Assembly: GCF_001875655.1 (NCBI RefSeq)
Contig: NZ_MKEQ01000001.1
Coordinates: 682,001-746,000, forward strand
Direction: 5' to 3'
Source of the DNA: Enterobacter hormaechei ATCC 49162
GTDB taxonomy: Bacteria; Pseudomonadota; Gammaproteobacteria; Enterobacterales; Enterobacteriaceae
Length of the DNA stretch: 64,000 bases
Shown here: piece by piece, positions 47,281 through 55,936 of the stretch
Layout: each line of letters opens with the position of its first letter
How positions within the stretch are numbered: position 1 is the first letter of the stretch
The notes under the pieces: generated by a model
What the model was told of the DNA's origin: nothing
Seen by the model: only the letters and a program-made list of their open reading frames with translations
Databases searched by the model: none
Position numbers and translations under genes: made by a program

Positions 47281-49557
47281 ATGACCACCCGCATCGTGGA
47301 ACTGGCAGGCGGTTTACGCGCAACGCTGGTGCATCAGCCACAGGCGACACGCGCGGCGGCGCTGGCGCGCGTGAGCGCCGGAAGCCATCACGAGCCACCG
47401 CGTTTCGCCGGTCTTGCGCATTTACTTGAGCACCTGCTGTTCCGCGGTAGCCAGCGCTATCAGGGCGATGATCGACTCATGGCCTGGGTCCAGCGCCAGG
47501 GCGGGAGCGTCAATGCCACCACGCTGGCTCGCCACAGCGCCTTTTTCTTTGACGTTGCCGCCGATAACCTGTCCGACGGCGTCGCGCGGCTGCGGGATAT
47601 GTTGCAGGCGCCGCTGCTTTCACGCCATGACATACAGCGCGAAGTGGCGGTCATTGATGCGGAAAACCGGCTCATTCAGCAACATGATGCCACCAGGCGC
47701 GAAGCGGCGGCGCGCCACGCGATGGAAGAACCTGCGGTTTTTCGCCGTTTTCAGGTGGGCAGCAAGGATTCTCTGGGGCAGGACACGCTATCGCTGCAAA
47801 CCGCGTTGCGCGACTTTCATCGCCGCTATTATGTGGCCGGACACCTGCAATTGTGGCTGCAAGGGCCGCAAACGCTGGATGCGCTGGCCGAGCTTGCCCG
47901 TACGTTTGCGTCAGGTTTTGCGTCAGATGGCATGCCTGAAACCGCTCCCCCGTTGCGTCTTAGCGCTGAAGCAGAGTATCAGCTGGCGGTGACGGAGCGA
48001 CCCGCACTGTGGCGCTGTCCGTTAATTCGAAAAAGTGACAACGTCACCTTGCTTCAGGAGTTTTTACTGGACGACGCCCCCGGAAGCCTGATTGCCGAAC
48101 TGCGGACGCGCGGGCTGGCAGAAGAGGTAGCCCTGAACTGGCTTTATCAGGATGACGAGTACGGCTGGCTGGCGCTAACGGTTGACGGCGAACGGCCCGA
48201 GGACATAGACCCGCATATTACCCACTGGCTACAGGCGCTACAGCAAACGACGGATGAGCAGCAGCGGCATTACCATCGGCTGGCACAGCGGCGTTTCAGC
48301 GCCCTGCCGACGCTCGAGCAGCTGCGCCAGCGGGCGTTTGGTTTTGCGCCCGGCGCGGCGCCCGCGGGTTTTTCCGCCTTCTGTGCCGATTTACTGGCGG
48401 CGCCAGTCTCGTATCTGGCCTGCAAAAAAATGGAAACCGCTGAAATTATCGCCAGCCAGGGTTTTTCCCTGCCGCTTAGCCCCTGGCGTCGCCAGCCGGT
48501 TGCAGATGATAGCCCTATCGCGTTTTCCTTCTACCCACAGACTGCCAGGTATGCTGCGCCAGCCCCGACGTCAGAAGCCGCTCCGCTGCTGCATTTATCG
48601 GCGCAAACACAACCGCCAACGCTGATCCTGCGCAGGCCTTTTTATTCGCGCGTGGAACGGGCACAGGGGGTGGCGATGGGCAAACAGTTACGCCCGCTTC
48701 TTGCTGAACTGCGCCATATCGACGGCAGCGGCGAGTGGCAAGCGGTTGACGGCAGCTGGCAGCTGACCCTGCGGCTTCCTGACGCCATGGTGACGGCGGA
48801 ACGCATCATCGGGGCGATTATCGAGCGCCTCGCCCACCTCGCTCCGGCGATTACGCCCGCGCCAGAAGGCATTGCCATCCGTGAGTTGCTTCAGCAATTG
48901 CCTGAACGTCTGGCATCCGATCCGCCACGGGACGGCTGGCTGGCGGCGTTAGCTGGCGGCAGCGCCGGACACGCGCACCGGTTAGCCCGGCAGCTTAGCC
49001 TGCTCGGGGCGCCGGTTAACGCTACGCCGACGCCGCTAAACGGTTGTCCCGGCGGGATCGAACACATTCCGCACGCCAGCGCGGATTCGGCGCTGCTGGT
49101 GTTTATTCCCCTGCCGCCGGGTGCGTCGCTCGCCGCGCTGCGGCTGCTGGCGCTATGCTGCGAACCACAATTTTTCCAGCGCCTGCGCGTGGAACAGCAG
49201 ATTGGCTACGTGGTTAGCTGTCGTTATCAGCGTATTGCCGATCGCGATGGCCTGCTGCTGGCGTTGCAGTCGCCTGACCGTTCTCCCCTGAATCTGTTGG
49301 GTTGCTGTAAACGATTTTTGCGTGAGCTGACGCTGTGCGATGAAGCGACGTTCAGCGTGTTGAGACAGCAGCTGGCGACGCAGATCCCCTCACCGATGGA
49401 TGCCAGCGCCACGGCAGTGGCCGCCCTGCGCCAGCGCTACGGTTTACCGGTGTTAACGCCGCAGGCTATTGATGCCCTGCAACCTGACGAGATAATCGCG
49501 CTATGGCGCGAGATGACGCGCCGTCGCCGACGCTGGCGGGTGCTTTTCACGGGCTGA
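47281..49557 (+). CDS. pqqF: PqqF M16-family zinc protease
   Basis: 758 residues. The inverted zinc motif HLLEH lies near residue 43, with RHSAFFFDVAADNL and REVAVIDAENRLI downstream supplying the distal glutamate. M16/insulinase architecture with N- and C-terminal halves. It cleaves PqqA or the crosslinked product, probably to release the Glu-Tyr unit. Last gene of the pqq operon, five bases after pqqE. Confidence 0.95.
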   Translation: MTTRIVELAGGLRATLVHQPQATRAAALARVSAGSHHEPPRFAGLAHLLEHLLFRGSQRYQGDDRLMAWVQRQGGSVNATTLARHSAFFFDVAADNLSDGVARLRDMLQAPLLSRHDIQREVAVIDAENRLIQQHDATRREAAARHAMEEPAVFRRFQVGSKDSLGQDTLSLQTALRDFHRRYYVAGHLQLWLQGPQTLDALAELARTFASGFASDGMPETAPPLRLSAEAEYQLAVTERPALWRCPLIRKSDNVTLLQEFLLDDAPGSLIAELRTRGLAEEVALNWLYQDDEYGWLALTVDGERPEDIDPHITHWLQALQQTTDEQQRHYHRLAQRRFSALPTLEQLRQRAFGFAPGAAPAGFSAFCADLLAAPVSYLACKKMETAEIIASQGFSLPLSPWRRQPVADDSPIAFSFYPQTARYAAPAPTSEAAPLLHLSAQTQPPTLILRRPFYSRVERAQGVAMGKQLRPLLAELRHIDGSGEWQAVDGSWQLTLRLPDAMVTAERIIGAIIERLAHLAPAITPAPEGIAIRELLQQLPERLASDPPRDGWLAALAGGSAGHAHRLARQLSLLGAPVNATPTPLNGCPGGIEHIPHASADSALLVFIPLPPGASLAALRLLALCCEPQFFQRLRVEQQIGYVVSCRYQRIADRDGLLLALQSPDRSPLNLLGCCKRFLRELTLCDEATFSVLRQQLATQIPSPMDASATAVAALRQRYGLPVLTPQAIDALQPDEIIALWREMTRRRRRWRVLFTG

Positions 49558-49596
49558 CCGGAATCGCCGCTTTTTCCTGTGCGTAATTTAAGCCAT

Positions 49597-49622
49597 AAAA
49601 AAGCCCCGTTCTAAGACGGGGC
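49597..49622 (-). terminator. terminator of the PQQ dehydrogenase gene
   Basis: On the reverse strand GCCCCGT-CTTAGA-ACGGGGC is followed by TTTTTT. On the forward strand it follows pqqF but has no T tract there. Confidence 0.88.
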
Positions 49623-49641
49623 CTGGCAGCTTATTTCGCTG

Positions 49642-52071
49642 TTACTTATCCAGCGCGTAGGCAATCACGTAGTCACCGCGATCCGGCGACTGGCGAGCAC
49701 CGCCAGCAGAGATCAGAATGTACTGTTTGCCGGTTTTCGGTGATACATAGCTGATCGGTCCGCCCTGGCTACCCACAGGGAGACGCGCTTTCCACACCTC
49801 TTCCCCCGTAGAGGAATCAAAGGCGCGCAGATAATAATCCTGGGTTCCCGCAATGAAAACCAGACCGCCCTGCGTGGCCAGCGTACCGCCCAGCGTCGGC
49901 ATACCGACAGGCATTGGCATACGCATTTTTACCCCAAACGGGCCGGTATCCTGAACAGTCCCGACCGGCACCTGCCAGACGATTTTCTGCGTTTTCAGGT
50001 CAATGGCGGAGAGGGAGCCAAACGGTGGTTTCTGGCACGGAATGCCCAGCGGTGACATGAAACGGTTTTTGTTGACCGAATACGGCGTTCCTTTCATCGG
50101 AACGGCGCCCATCCCGGCGTTCACGGCTTCACCGCCCGTGTTTGCCACCGCGCTTTGCGGATCCTGTTTAATCAACTGGACCCACAGACCCAGACGCATG
50201 TCATTGACGAAGATATACTGGTTGTTTGGATCGGTGGACAGACTGCCCCAGTTCATTCCCCCCAGCGAGCCAGGGAAGCTCAGGGAAATGTCGGTTCCCG
50301 GCATCGTGTACAGACCGTCATAACGCATCGATTTGAAGCTGATACGACAGGCCAGCTGGTCAAACGGCGTTGCCCCCCACATATCCGATTCTTTCAGGGT
50401 TTCCGCGCCAATCTGCGGCATCCCCACAGAGCGCGGCTGCGTTGCCGGGTACTGTTCACGTGGAATATCCGCTGGTTTTACCGGAACTTCTTTCACTTCA
50501 GTGAGCGGTTTACCCGTCAGGCGATCAAGAACGTAAATTTGCCCCGCTTTGGTGCCCACCACTACCGCGGGCTTGTTGCCCTCTTTCGTCGGGAAATCAA
50601 CCAGGCTCGGCTGCATCGGAATATCGAAATCCCAGAGGTCGTTATGCACGGTCTGGTATACCCACTTCTCTTTCCCGGTGGTCGCATCCAGCGCGAGGAT
50701 TGAGGTGGCGTATTTGTGATCTTCCGGAATACGGTCCGCGCCCCACAGGTCGACAGAGGAACTTCCCATCGGGATAAATACGGTATTCATTGAGGCATCC
50801 CAGGACATAGGGGCCCAGGAGTTTGCGGAGCTACGTTTGTAGTGTTCGCCCGGTTTCAGAACATAGTTCGGATCCGGATTACGCGGGTCGAACGCCCAGC
50901 GCAGCTGGCCGGTGATCACGTCATAACCACGAATTACGCCTCCCGGCATATCGGTGCTGACGTTATCCGCAACGCGGCCACCAACGACAACCGTGGTACC
51001 CGCCAGCGTCGGGGCCGACGTCAACACGTAGGTTGGATCTGACGCATCGCCCATCCCTTCATGCAGGTCAACGCTGCCGTGAGTGCCGAAGTCCGGGCAG
51101 AATTTGCCGTTATCGGCGTCTAACGCGATCAGCTTACCGTCAATGGTATTCATCAGGATACGACGCTGGCATGCCGCGCCCGGTGCGACCTGCGCAGGCA
51201 GAACCGGCGTGGAACCTGCTACCGTTGGCTGTGCCAGCGGTTTGGTGGCATCAAAGTACGCCAGGCCACGGCAGCGCATCCAGATTGCAGACTTAGCGTT
51301 GATTTCCGCTTTCCAGATCGCTTTCCCGCTGTCGGCATCCACGGCAATCACGTTGTTATGCGGCGTACACAGGAAGACACGATCGCCAACCTGTAGCGGC
51401 GTTTGCTGATCTTCTGCGCCGTTGCCGTCCGGACTTTCCGGTACGTCACCGGTATGGAAGGTCCAGACCGGTTTCAGGTTTTTCACATTGTCACGGGTTA
51501 TCTGGTCCAGCGCCACAAAACGACTGCCGCCAGCCGTATTACCGTAGTGATCCCAGTTCTGCTGTTTCGCCTCGTCTTTTACCGGCACCAGGGGGCGTTT
51601 TTCACCGCTAAACGGCACGGTCGGATGGGGTTGAAACATCTGAACAAAGGTGACACCCATGGCGACAATAAGCACCGCGCAGACCCCCATCGCCCCTTTT
51701 GTGGAGGACGGTTTTCCTTCACGCTTGCGCAGTGCAGGCCAGGTGGCGGCTGCCAGCACCATCAGCCCGGCAGGTACCATTAAACGGGAAACCAGCGGCC
51801 AGAAGTCTAGCCCGGCATCGAAAAATGCCCAAATCAGGGTGCCAAGAAACACCAGGGCAAACAGCCCCACGGCAGAGGACTTGCGGCGGAAGAACTGGAT
51901 CGCAGAGAGCAGCGTGATAACCCCGGCAATGAGAAAGTACCAACTCCCCCCCAGAGAAACCAGTTTGAAACCGCCGATGGCAAAAAACAGCCCCGTCACA
52001 AGAAGTATCACGCCCACCAGCAGGCACCACAGGCCTACCCAGCCGGATGGGCGGGGATTATTGTCTGACAT
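49642..52071 (-). CDS. membrane-bound PQQ-dependent dehydrogenase (glucose/quinate/shikimate family, Gcd-like)
   Basis: 809 residues: about five N-terminal membrane helices (to about residue 145), then an eight-bladed PQQ propeller. Blocks: WDHYGNTAGGSRFVALDQITRDNVKNLKPVWTFHTGD, LCTPHNNVIAVDADSGK, VYQTVHNDLWDFDIPMQPSLVDFP, SDMWGATPFDQLACRISF, and the C-terminal GGLVFIAGTQDYYLRAFDSSTGEEVWKARLPVGSQGG. It is closer, as remembered, to the Acinetobacter-type enzyme than to E. coli Gcd, so the substrate (glucose, other aldose, quinate) is open. It oxidises the substrate in the periplasm and passes electrons to ubiquinone. Placement beside pqqA-F supplies its cofactor. Convergent with pqqF. Confidence 0.9.
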   Translation of the reverse strand: MSDNNPRPSGWVGLWCLLVGVILLVTGLFFAIGGFKLVSLGGSWYFLIAGVITLLSAIQFFRRKSSAVGLFALVFLGTLIWAFFDAGLDFWPLVSRLMVPAGLMVLAAATWPALRKREGKPSSTKGAMGVCAVLIVAMGVTFVQMFQPHPTVPFSGEKRPLVPVKDEAKQQNWDHYGNTAGGSRFVALDQITRDNVKNLKPVWTFHTGDVPESPDGNGAEDQQTPLQVGDRVFLCTPHNNVIAVDADSGKAIWKAEINAKSAIWMRCRGLAYFDATKPLAQPTVAGSTPVLPAQVAPGAACQRRILMNTIDGKLIALDADNGKFCPDFGTHGSVDLHEGMGDASDPTYVLTSAPTLAGTTVVVGGRVADNVSTDMPGGVIRGYDVITGQLRWAFDPRNPDPNYVLKPGEHYKRSSANSWAPMSWDASMNTVFIPMGSSSVDLWGADRIPEDHKYATSILALDATTGKEKWVYQTVHNDLWDFDIPMQPSLVDFPTKEGNKPAVVVGTKAGQIYVLDRLTGKPLTEVKEVPVKPADIPREQYPATQPRSVGMPQIGAETLKESDMWGATPFDQLACRISFKSMRYDGLYTMPGTDISLSFPGSLGGMNWGSLSTDPNNQYIFVNDMRLGLWVQLIKQDPQSAVANTGGEAVNAGMGAVPMKGTPYSVNKNRFMSPLGIPCQKPPFGSLSAIDLKTQKIVWQVPVGTVQDTGPFGVKMRMPMPVGMPTLGGTLATQGGLVFIAGTQDYYLRAFDSSTGEEVWKARLPVGSQGGPISYVSPKTGKQYILISAGGARQSPDRGDYVIAYALDK

Positions 52072-52102
52072 AAAAATGAATCTCCTGATTACTTTATAAA
52101 AT

Positions 52103-52138
52103 CAGGGTTTTATTGACCGCCACGATGCTAAAACCCTG
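52103..52138. promoter_or_regulatory. 10-bp inverted repeat upstream of the PQQ dehydrogenase
   Basis: CAGGGTTTTA (52103-52112) and TAAAACCCTG (52129-52138) are perfect complements separated by 16 bp. The element lies 32 bp before the start codon. It may be an operator or a 5' leader stem-loop. Confidence 0.45.
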
Positions 52139-52211
52139 CATAACGCTAATTGTTCGTGTGCGAATCATAAATTAAAATTATAATGTAGACAAAATGTATT
52201 CTGCCGGAAGA

Positions 52212-52232
52212 CACCTTACAGAGCGCAAACAC
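52212..52232 (-). pseudogene. umuC: umuC 5' remnant behind intact umuD
   Basis: Two bases after the umuD stop (TGA-TC-) comes GTG TTT GCG CTC TGT AAG GTG, reading MFALCKV. The intact umuC at 41.5 kb begins MFALCDV with the same spacing behind the umuD remnant. Similarity is lost after these seven codons. This fits a deletion of nearly all of umuC from an ancestral umuDC operon. Confidence 0.75.
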
Positions 52233-52234
52233 GA

Positions 52235-52654
52235 TCAGCTTGCGGATTTCACGATATACGTCACCACCCCAAAGATATCGAGCGTATCGTCGCTGCCGAC
52301 AATAATCGGTGAATAGGCGCTGTTCATGGGGTTGAGTTGAATATTGGGACGTAGCTGGAGGCGCTTCACGGTAAATTCGCCCTCTACCGCCGCAATCACG
52401 ATATCGCCATGCTCAGGCTTGCGGGAACTGTCCACCACCAGCAAATCACCGTTATTGATCCCCCCTTCTATCATCGAGTCACCGGCGGCTTTGACAAAGT
52501 AAGTGGAGCTGGGATGGGCGACTAATAGCTCGTTTAAATCGATACGCCGCTCTACATAATCCGCTGCCGGGCTGGGGAAGCCGCACTGTACTAAGTCGCT
52601 GAAAAGTGGAATAGCAACGATTTCACGCAACTCTGCGGGTTTGAAAAAGATCAT
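52235..52654 (-). CDS. umuD: DNA polymerase V accessory subunit / self-cleaving UmuD
   Basis: 139 residues from the ATG at 52654 (same as E. coli), with GGAGG seven bases upstream. Cleavage site Cys24-Gly25 in [13 protein letters not shown], nucleophile Ser60 in AGDSMIEGG, general-base Lys97 in [13 protein letters not shown]. RecA filaments trigger self-cleavage to UmuD', which joins UmuC. It has its own LexA box but no umuC downstream, only a seven-codon remnant. The only umuC in the window is about 9.4 kb away. Confidence 0.95.
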   Translation of the reverse strand: MIFFKPAELREIVAIPLFSDLVQCGFPSPAADYVERRIDLNELLVAHPSSTYFVKAAGDSMIEGGINNGDLLVVDSSRKPEHGDIVIAAVEGEFTVKRLQLRPNIQLNPMNSAYSPIIVGSDDTLDIFGVVTYIVKSAS

Positions 52655-52979
52655 GATAAACACCTCCATACTGTTTTTATATACAGTAGTTTTAACGGAG
52701 GTATCGATCAAGCCATGTCAGCGTAAGCGGCTGGCTACGGCTTAACCGCTTCGCTTATAAGCCCCTATTGCAATGAAGATTATTTGCTTTGTAAATTTTT
52801 ACGCATGGGCAAGCTTAACGCGTCATAAAACATCACTACACCATCACTTATCACTGACTTATAAATGCACAAAAGATAAATACACATCACTGCATAATCA
52901 CTACCTGTTGACTTTACATTTAGACTAACGCATATTTTACAGCACAAATTAACAAGACAATTTTTGGAGGACGTTTCCC
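52655..52979. other. 325-bp divergent promoter region umuD / RHH gene
   Basis: Holds the umuD ribosome binding site and LexA box at the left end. The rest is AT-rich with short repeats of ATCACT/TCACTGC-like sequence around 52838-52902, and carries the upstream region of the ribbon-helix-helix gene. An 82-codon reverse-strand frame (52780-53028) overlaps that gene and has no support. Confidence 0.5.
52669..52688 (-). promoter_or_regulatory. LexA (SOS) box of umuD
   Basis: TACTGTTTTTATATACAGTA: CTGT-N8-ACAG with AT-rich core, overlapping a TATAAA -10 on the reverse strand, 15 bp before the umuD start. Its core differs from the box at the umuC locus. Confidence 0.92.
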
Positions 52980-53180
52980 ATGCCAGCCCGTGATTATCCC
53001 GATAAACGTGTTGCTCGCGGTGTAGCAAAGGAGGCCGAACTCAGGATGTTAAGCGCGCGCATCGATCCTGCGCTGATGGAGTACATCCGCATTACTGCGT
53101 ATGAAACACGGAAAAGTAAGCAGGAAATCGTGGCGGAAGCGTTAGCGCTTCACCGGCAAAGAAGTCAGATGGGATCGTAA
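52980..53180 (+). CDS. ribbon-helix-helix small DNA-binding protein
   Basis: 66 residues. ARIDPALMEYIRITAYETRKSKQEIVAEALALHRQR fits the Arc/CopG/ParG-type ribbon-helix-helix pattern: a short strand, then two helices. The first 20 residues are basic and probably disordered. GGAGG lies nine bases before the ATG. Small proteins of this type are antitoxins, partition factors or autoregulators, but no toxin or partition partner is adjacent. A strong terminator follows. Confidence 0.7.
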   Translation: MPARDYPDKRVARGVAKEAELRMLSARIDPALMEYIRITAYETRKSKQEIVAEALALHRQRSQMGS

Positions 53181-53181
53181 A

Positions 53182-53217
53182 CAGCAAAAGCCCGAAAAAT
53201 CCTCCGGGCTTTTGCTG
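53182..53217. terminator. bidirectional terminator RHH gene / pdxI
   Basis: CAGCAAAAGCCCG and CGGGCTTTTGCTG form a perfect 13-bp stem with a 10-nt loop. The AAAA/TTTT part lies in the stem, so it can work in both directions. It separates the convergent RHH gene and pdxI. Confidence 0.85.
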
Positions 53218-53226
53218 CTGTCAGGG

Positions 53227-54093
53227 TTAATCCGCCAGCGAATTTAACGTCTCCAGCGCCTCAGGCGGCAATACCAGATCGGCAGCCGCCAGGTTTTCAC
53301 GCAGATGCGCCACCGAAGATGTTCCCGGGATCAAGAGGATATTTGGCGAGCGTTGCAGCAGCCATGCCAGCGCTACCTGCATCGGCGTCGCGCCCAGGGA
53401 ATCCGCCACCGCCTGTAGCCCGGAAGATTGCAGAGGTGTGAAACCACCCAGCGGGAAGAACGGCACCCAGGCAATCCCCTGCTGCGCCAGCGAATCAACC
53501 AGCGCATCGTCACCGCGATTCACAACGTTGTACATGTTCTGTACGCACACCACGGAAACCATCTTCTGCGCTTCAGCGACCTGCGAAGCGGTGACGTTGC
53601 TCAGCCCAATATGGCGAACCAGCCCCTGCTGTTGCAGCTCTGCGAGGGTGCTCAGCGGCGCGGCAATCGAGCCTTCCGCCGGTCCGTGGGCGCTAAACAT
53701 GATCCGCAGGTTAACCACGTCCAGCACATCCCGTTTCAGGTTACGCAGGTTGTCATGCACCGCCTGCGTCAACTCCTGCGCGGAAAACGCCGGTAGCCAG
53801 GAGGCGTCCTCGCCGCGTCGGGCACCGATCTTGGTCACAATCGTGAGATCGTCCCGGTACGGATGAAGCGCCTCGCAGATAAGCTGGTTGGTCACATGAG
53901 GGCCGTAAAAATCACTGGTATCAATGTGATTCACGCCCGACGCCACCGCTTCGCGCAGCACCGCCAGCGCCGCATTTTTGTCTTTTAGCGGACCAAAAAC
54001 GCCAGGCCCGGCAAGCTGCATCGCGCCATAGCCAAATCGTTTAACCGTACGCGTGCCGAGCGTGAACGTTCCGCTTTTATCTATGCTGCTCAT
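53227..54093 (-). CDS. pdxI: aldo/keto reductase, pyridoxal reductase PdxI (YdbC)
   Basis: 288 residues from the ATG at 54093, behind AGGAAGG; a longer start at 54108 overlaps that site. It matches E. coli YdbC/PdxI: FGYGAMQLAGPGVFGP, NHIDTSDFYGPHVTNQLI (catalytic Asp and Tyr), TKIGARRGEDASWLPAF, HIGLSNVTASQVAEAQK, IPGTSSVAHLRENL. NADPH-dependent reduction of pyridoxal to pyridoxine. Single gene. Confidence 0.92.
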   Translation of the reverse strand: MSSIDKSGTFTLGTRTVKRFGYGAMQLAGPGVFGPLKDKNAALAVLREAVASGVNHIDTSDFYGPHVTNQLICEALHPYRDDLTIVTKIGARRGEDASWLPAFSAQELTQAVHDNLRNLKRDVLDVVNLRIMFSAHGPAEGSIAAPLSTLAELQQQGLVRHIGLSNVTASQVAEAQKMVSVVCVQNMYNVVNRGDDALVDSLAQQGIAWVPFFPLGGFTPLQSSGLQAVADSLGATPMQVALAWLLQRSPNILLIPGTSSVAHLRENLAAADLVLPPEALETLNSLAD

Positions 54094-54238
54094 GCTGACC
54101 TTCCTCATAAAAAATGATCCGGATTTACAACAGGTTCCGCGACGAAACCATTAGTTAAGCAATAGTAAAATTAAAGTTTAAATTCGCTACGACGATAGTA
54201 TTGATGTAACCCTGCCTCTTCTCTTACGGATGACCGCC

Positions 54239-55900
54239 ATGCTGAAAAATCTGCACGTGATTACCGGGATTATCTTTGCCCTCACCATATTCTGTCTGCT
54301 GCAAGTTGTCACGGGAGGGTTGTTCTACTCTGCCGTTAACAACGATCGGCAAAACTTTCAAAACTCCGGGGTGCTCAATGCCCAACAGGAGAGCCTGAGC
54401 GACAGCGTTAACACGCTGGTAAAAACGCGCGTTACCGTCACCCGCGTGGCGATCCGCTACCTGAAAAACCAGCGCGATCCGGCGTCCCTCGCAGCGATCA
54501 ACACCCTGCTGGGGACCGCTAACGCCTCGCTGACCAAAGCCGAAGACTATTATAAAAACTGGCAGGCGATCCCGCAGGTAAAGGGCCAGAATAGCGCGCT
54601 CACCGAAGAGATGCAGAAAGCGTGGAAGAAAATGCACGAGGTGATGCGCTTGTCCATTGAGTATCTGCGCGCCGATAACTATCAGGCCTATGGCGACCTT
54701 GACGCCCAGCAGGCACAGGATGAGATGGAGGCAGTCTATACCCGCTGGCGCGCCGAAAACAACGTTCTGCTGAAAGCCGCCGCCGAAGAGAACCAGAGCA
54801 GCTTTACCCAGATGCAGTGGACGCTGGCGGCAATCTTCCTGACCGTGATCGCCGTGCTGGTGGTGATCTGGCAGGGTTTACAGCACCTGCTCCTGAAACC
54901 GCTCAACGCCATCATGAACCATATTCGCACCATCGCGAGCGGCGATCTGACGCAAAACGTCGCGATGTCCGGGCGCAACGAGATGGGCCAGCTGGCCGCA
55001 GGTCTGCACGAGATGCAGCAGTCGCTGGTGAGCACCGTCAGCGCCGTGCGCGGCAGCACAGATTCCATCTACACGGGCGCGGGGGAAATTGCCGCCGGGA
55101 GTAACGACCTCTCCGCCCGCACCGAGCAGCAGGCAGCCTCGCTGGAAGAGACCGCCGCCAGCATGGAAGAGCTGACGGCCACGGTGAAACAGAACTCGGA
55201 TAACGCCCGACAGGCGACGCTGCTGGCGAAAAATGCGTCTGAAACCGCCGCGCGCGGCGGCCAGGTCGTGGATAACGTGGTGCGTACCATGAATGACATT
55301 GCCGACAGTTCGCAGCAAATCGCGCATATCACCGGCGTTATCGATAGCATTGCCTTCCAGACCAACATTCTGGCGCTCAACGCGGCGGTTGAAGCCGCCC
55401 GTGCCGGAGAACAAGGTCGCGGCTTTGCGGTCGTGGCAGGTGAAGTACGGACGCTGGCCAGCCGCAGCGCGCAGGCGGCGAAAGAGATCAAAGGGCTGAT
55501 TGAAAACTCCGTCAGCCGGGTGAATACCGGCTCGGAACAGGTGAGCGAGGCGGGTGCGACCATGAAAGAGATCGTCGCGGCCGTGACGCGCGTAACCGAT
55601 ATTATGGGGGAGATCGCGTCGGCGTCTGACGAGCAGAGCCGCGGTATTGAACAGGTCAGCCTGGCGGTCTCGCAGATGGACAGCGTGACGCAGCAAAACG
55701 CCGCGCTGGTGCAGGAGTCGGCAACGGCGGCGGCGGCGCTGGAAGATCAGTCTGAACAGCTGCGCCAGGCCGTGGCGGCATTCCGGCTGAATACTCAGGG
55801 ATCGCCGGTGGCTCGCCCTGAAAACGTGAAAACGCCCGTGCTGCTGCGCCCGTCAGTGGCAGGCGCGAACGCATCCGACGCAAACTGGGAAACCTTCTGA
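54239..55900 (+). CDS. methyl-accepting chemotaxis protein, Tsr-like
   Basis: 553 residues from the ATG at 54239, which aligns with the Tsr start MLKxxxxVT; an ATG at 54230 adds three residues. TM1 about residues 7-30; a four-helix TarH-type periplasmic sensor with RVTVTRVAIRYLKNQ; TM2 about 190-212; HAMP; methylation helices; the highly conserved hairpin IDSIAFQTNILALNAAVEAARAGEQGRGFAVVAGEVRTLA; and the terminal NWETF pentapeptide that recruits CheR/CheB. A high-abundance-type receptor; the ligand is unknown. It has no chemotaxis gene neighbours. Confidence 0.9.
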   Translation: MLKNLHVITGIIFALTIFCLLQVVTGGLFYSAVNNDRQNFQNSGVLNAQQESLSDSVNTLVKTRVTVTRVAIRYLKNQRDPASLAAINTLLGTANASLTKAEDYYKNWQAIPQVKGQNSALTEEMQKAWKKMHEVMRLSIEYLRADNYQAYGDLDAQQAQDEMEAVYTRWRAENNVLLKAAAEENQSSFTQMQWTLAAIFLTVIAVLVVIWQGLQHLLLKPLNAIMNHIRTIASGDLTQNVAMSGRNEMGQLAAGLHEMQQSLVSTVSAVRGSTDSIYTGAGEIAAGSNDLSARTEQQAASLEETAASMEELTATVKQNSDNARQATLLAKNASETAARGGQVVDNVVRTMNDIADSSQQIAHITGVIDSIAFQTNILALNAAVEAARAGEQGRGFAVVAGEVRTLASRSAQAAKEIKGLIENSVSRVNTGSEQVSEAGATMKEIVAAVTRVTDIMGEIASASDEQSRGIEQVSLAVSQMDSVTQQNAALVQESATAAAALEDQSEQLRQAVAAFRLNTQGSPVARPENVKTPVLLRPSVAGANASDANWETF

Positions 55901-55936
55901 GTGACAGGCGGGCGAGCATATCGCCCGCCTTCCTGA

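Noticed and set aside
52780..53028. 82-codon reverse frame upstream of the RHH gene
   Set aside because: Overlaps the start of the better-supported RHH gene and has no signals of its own.
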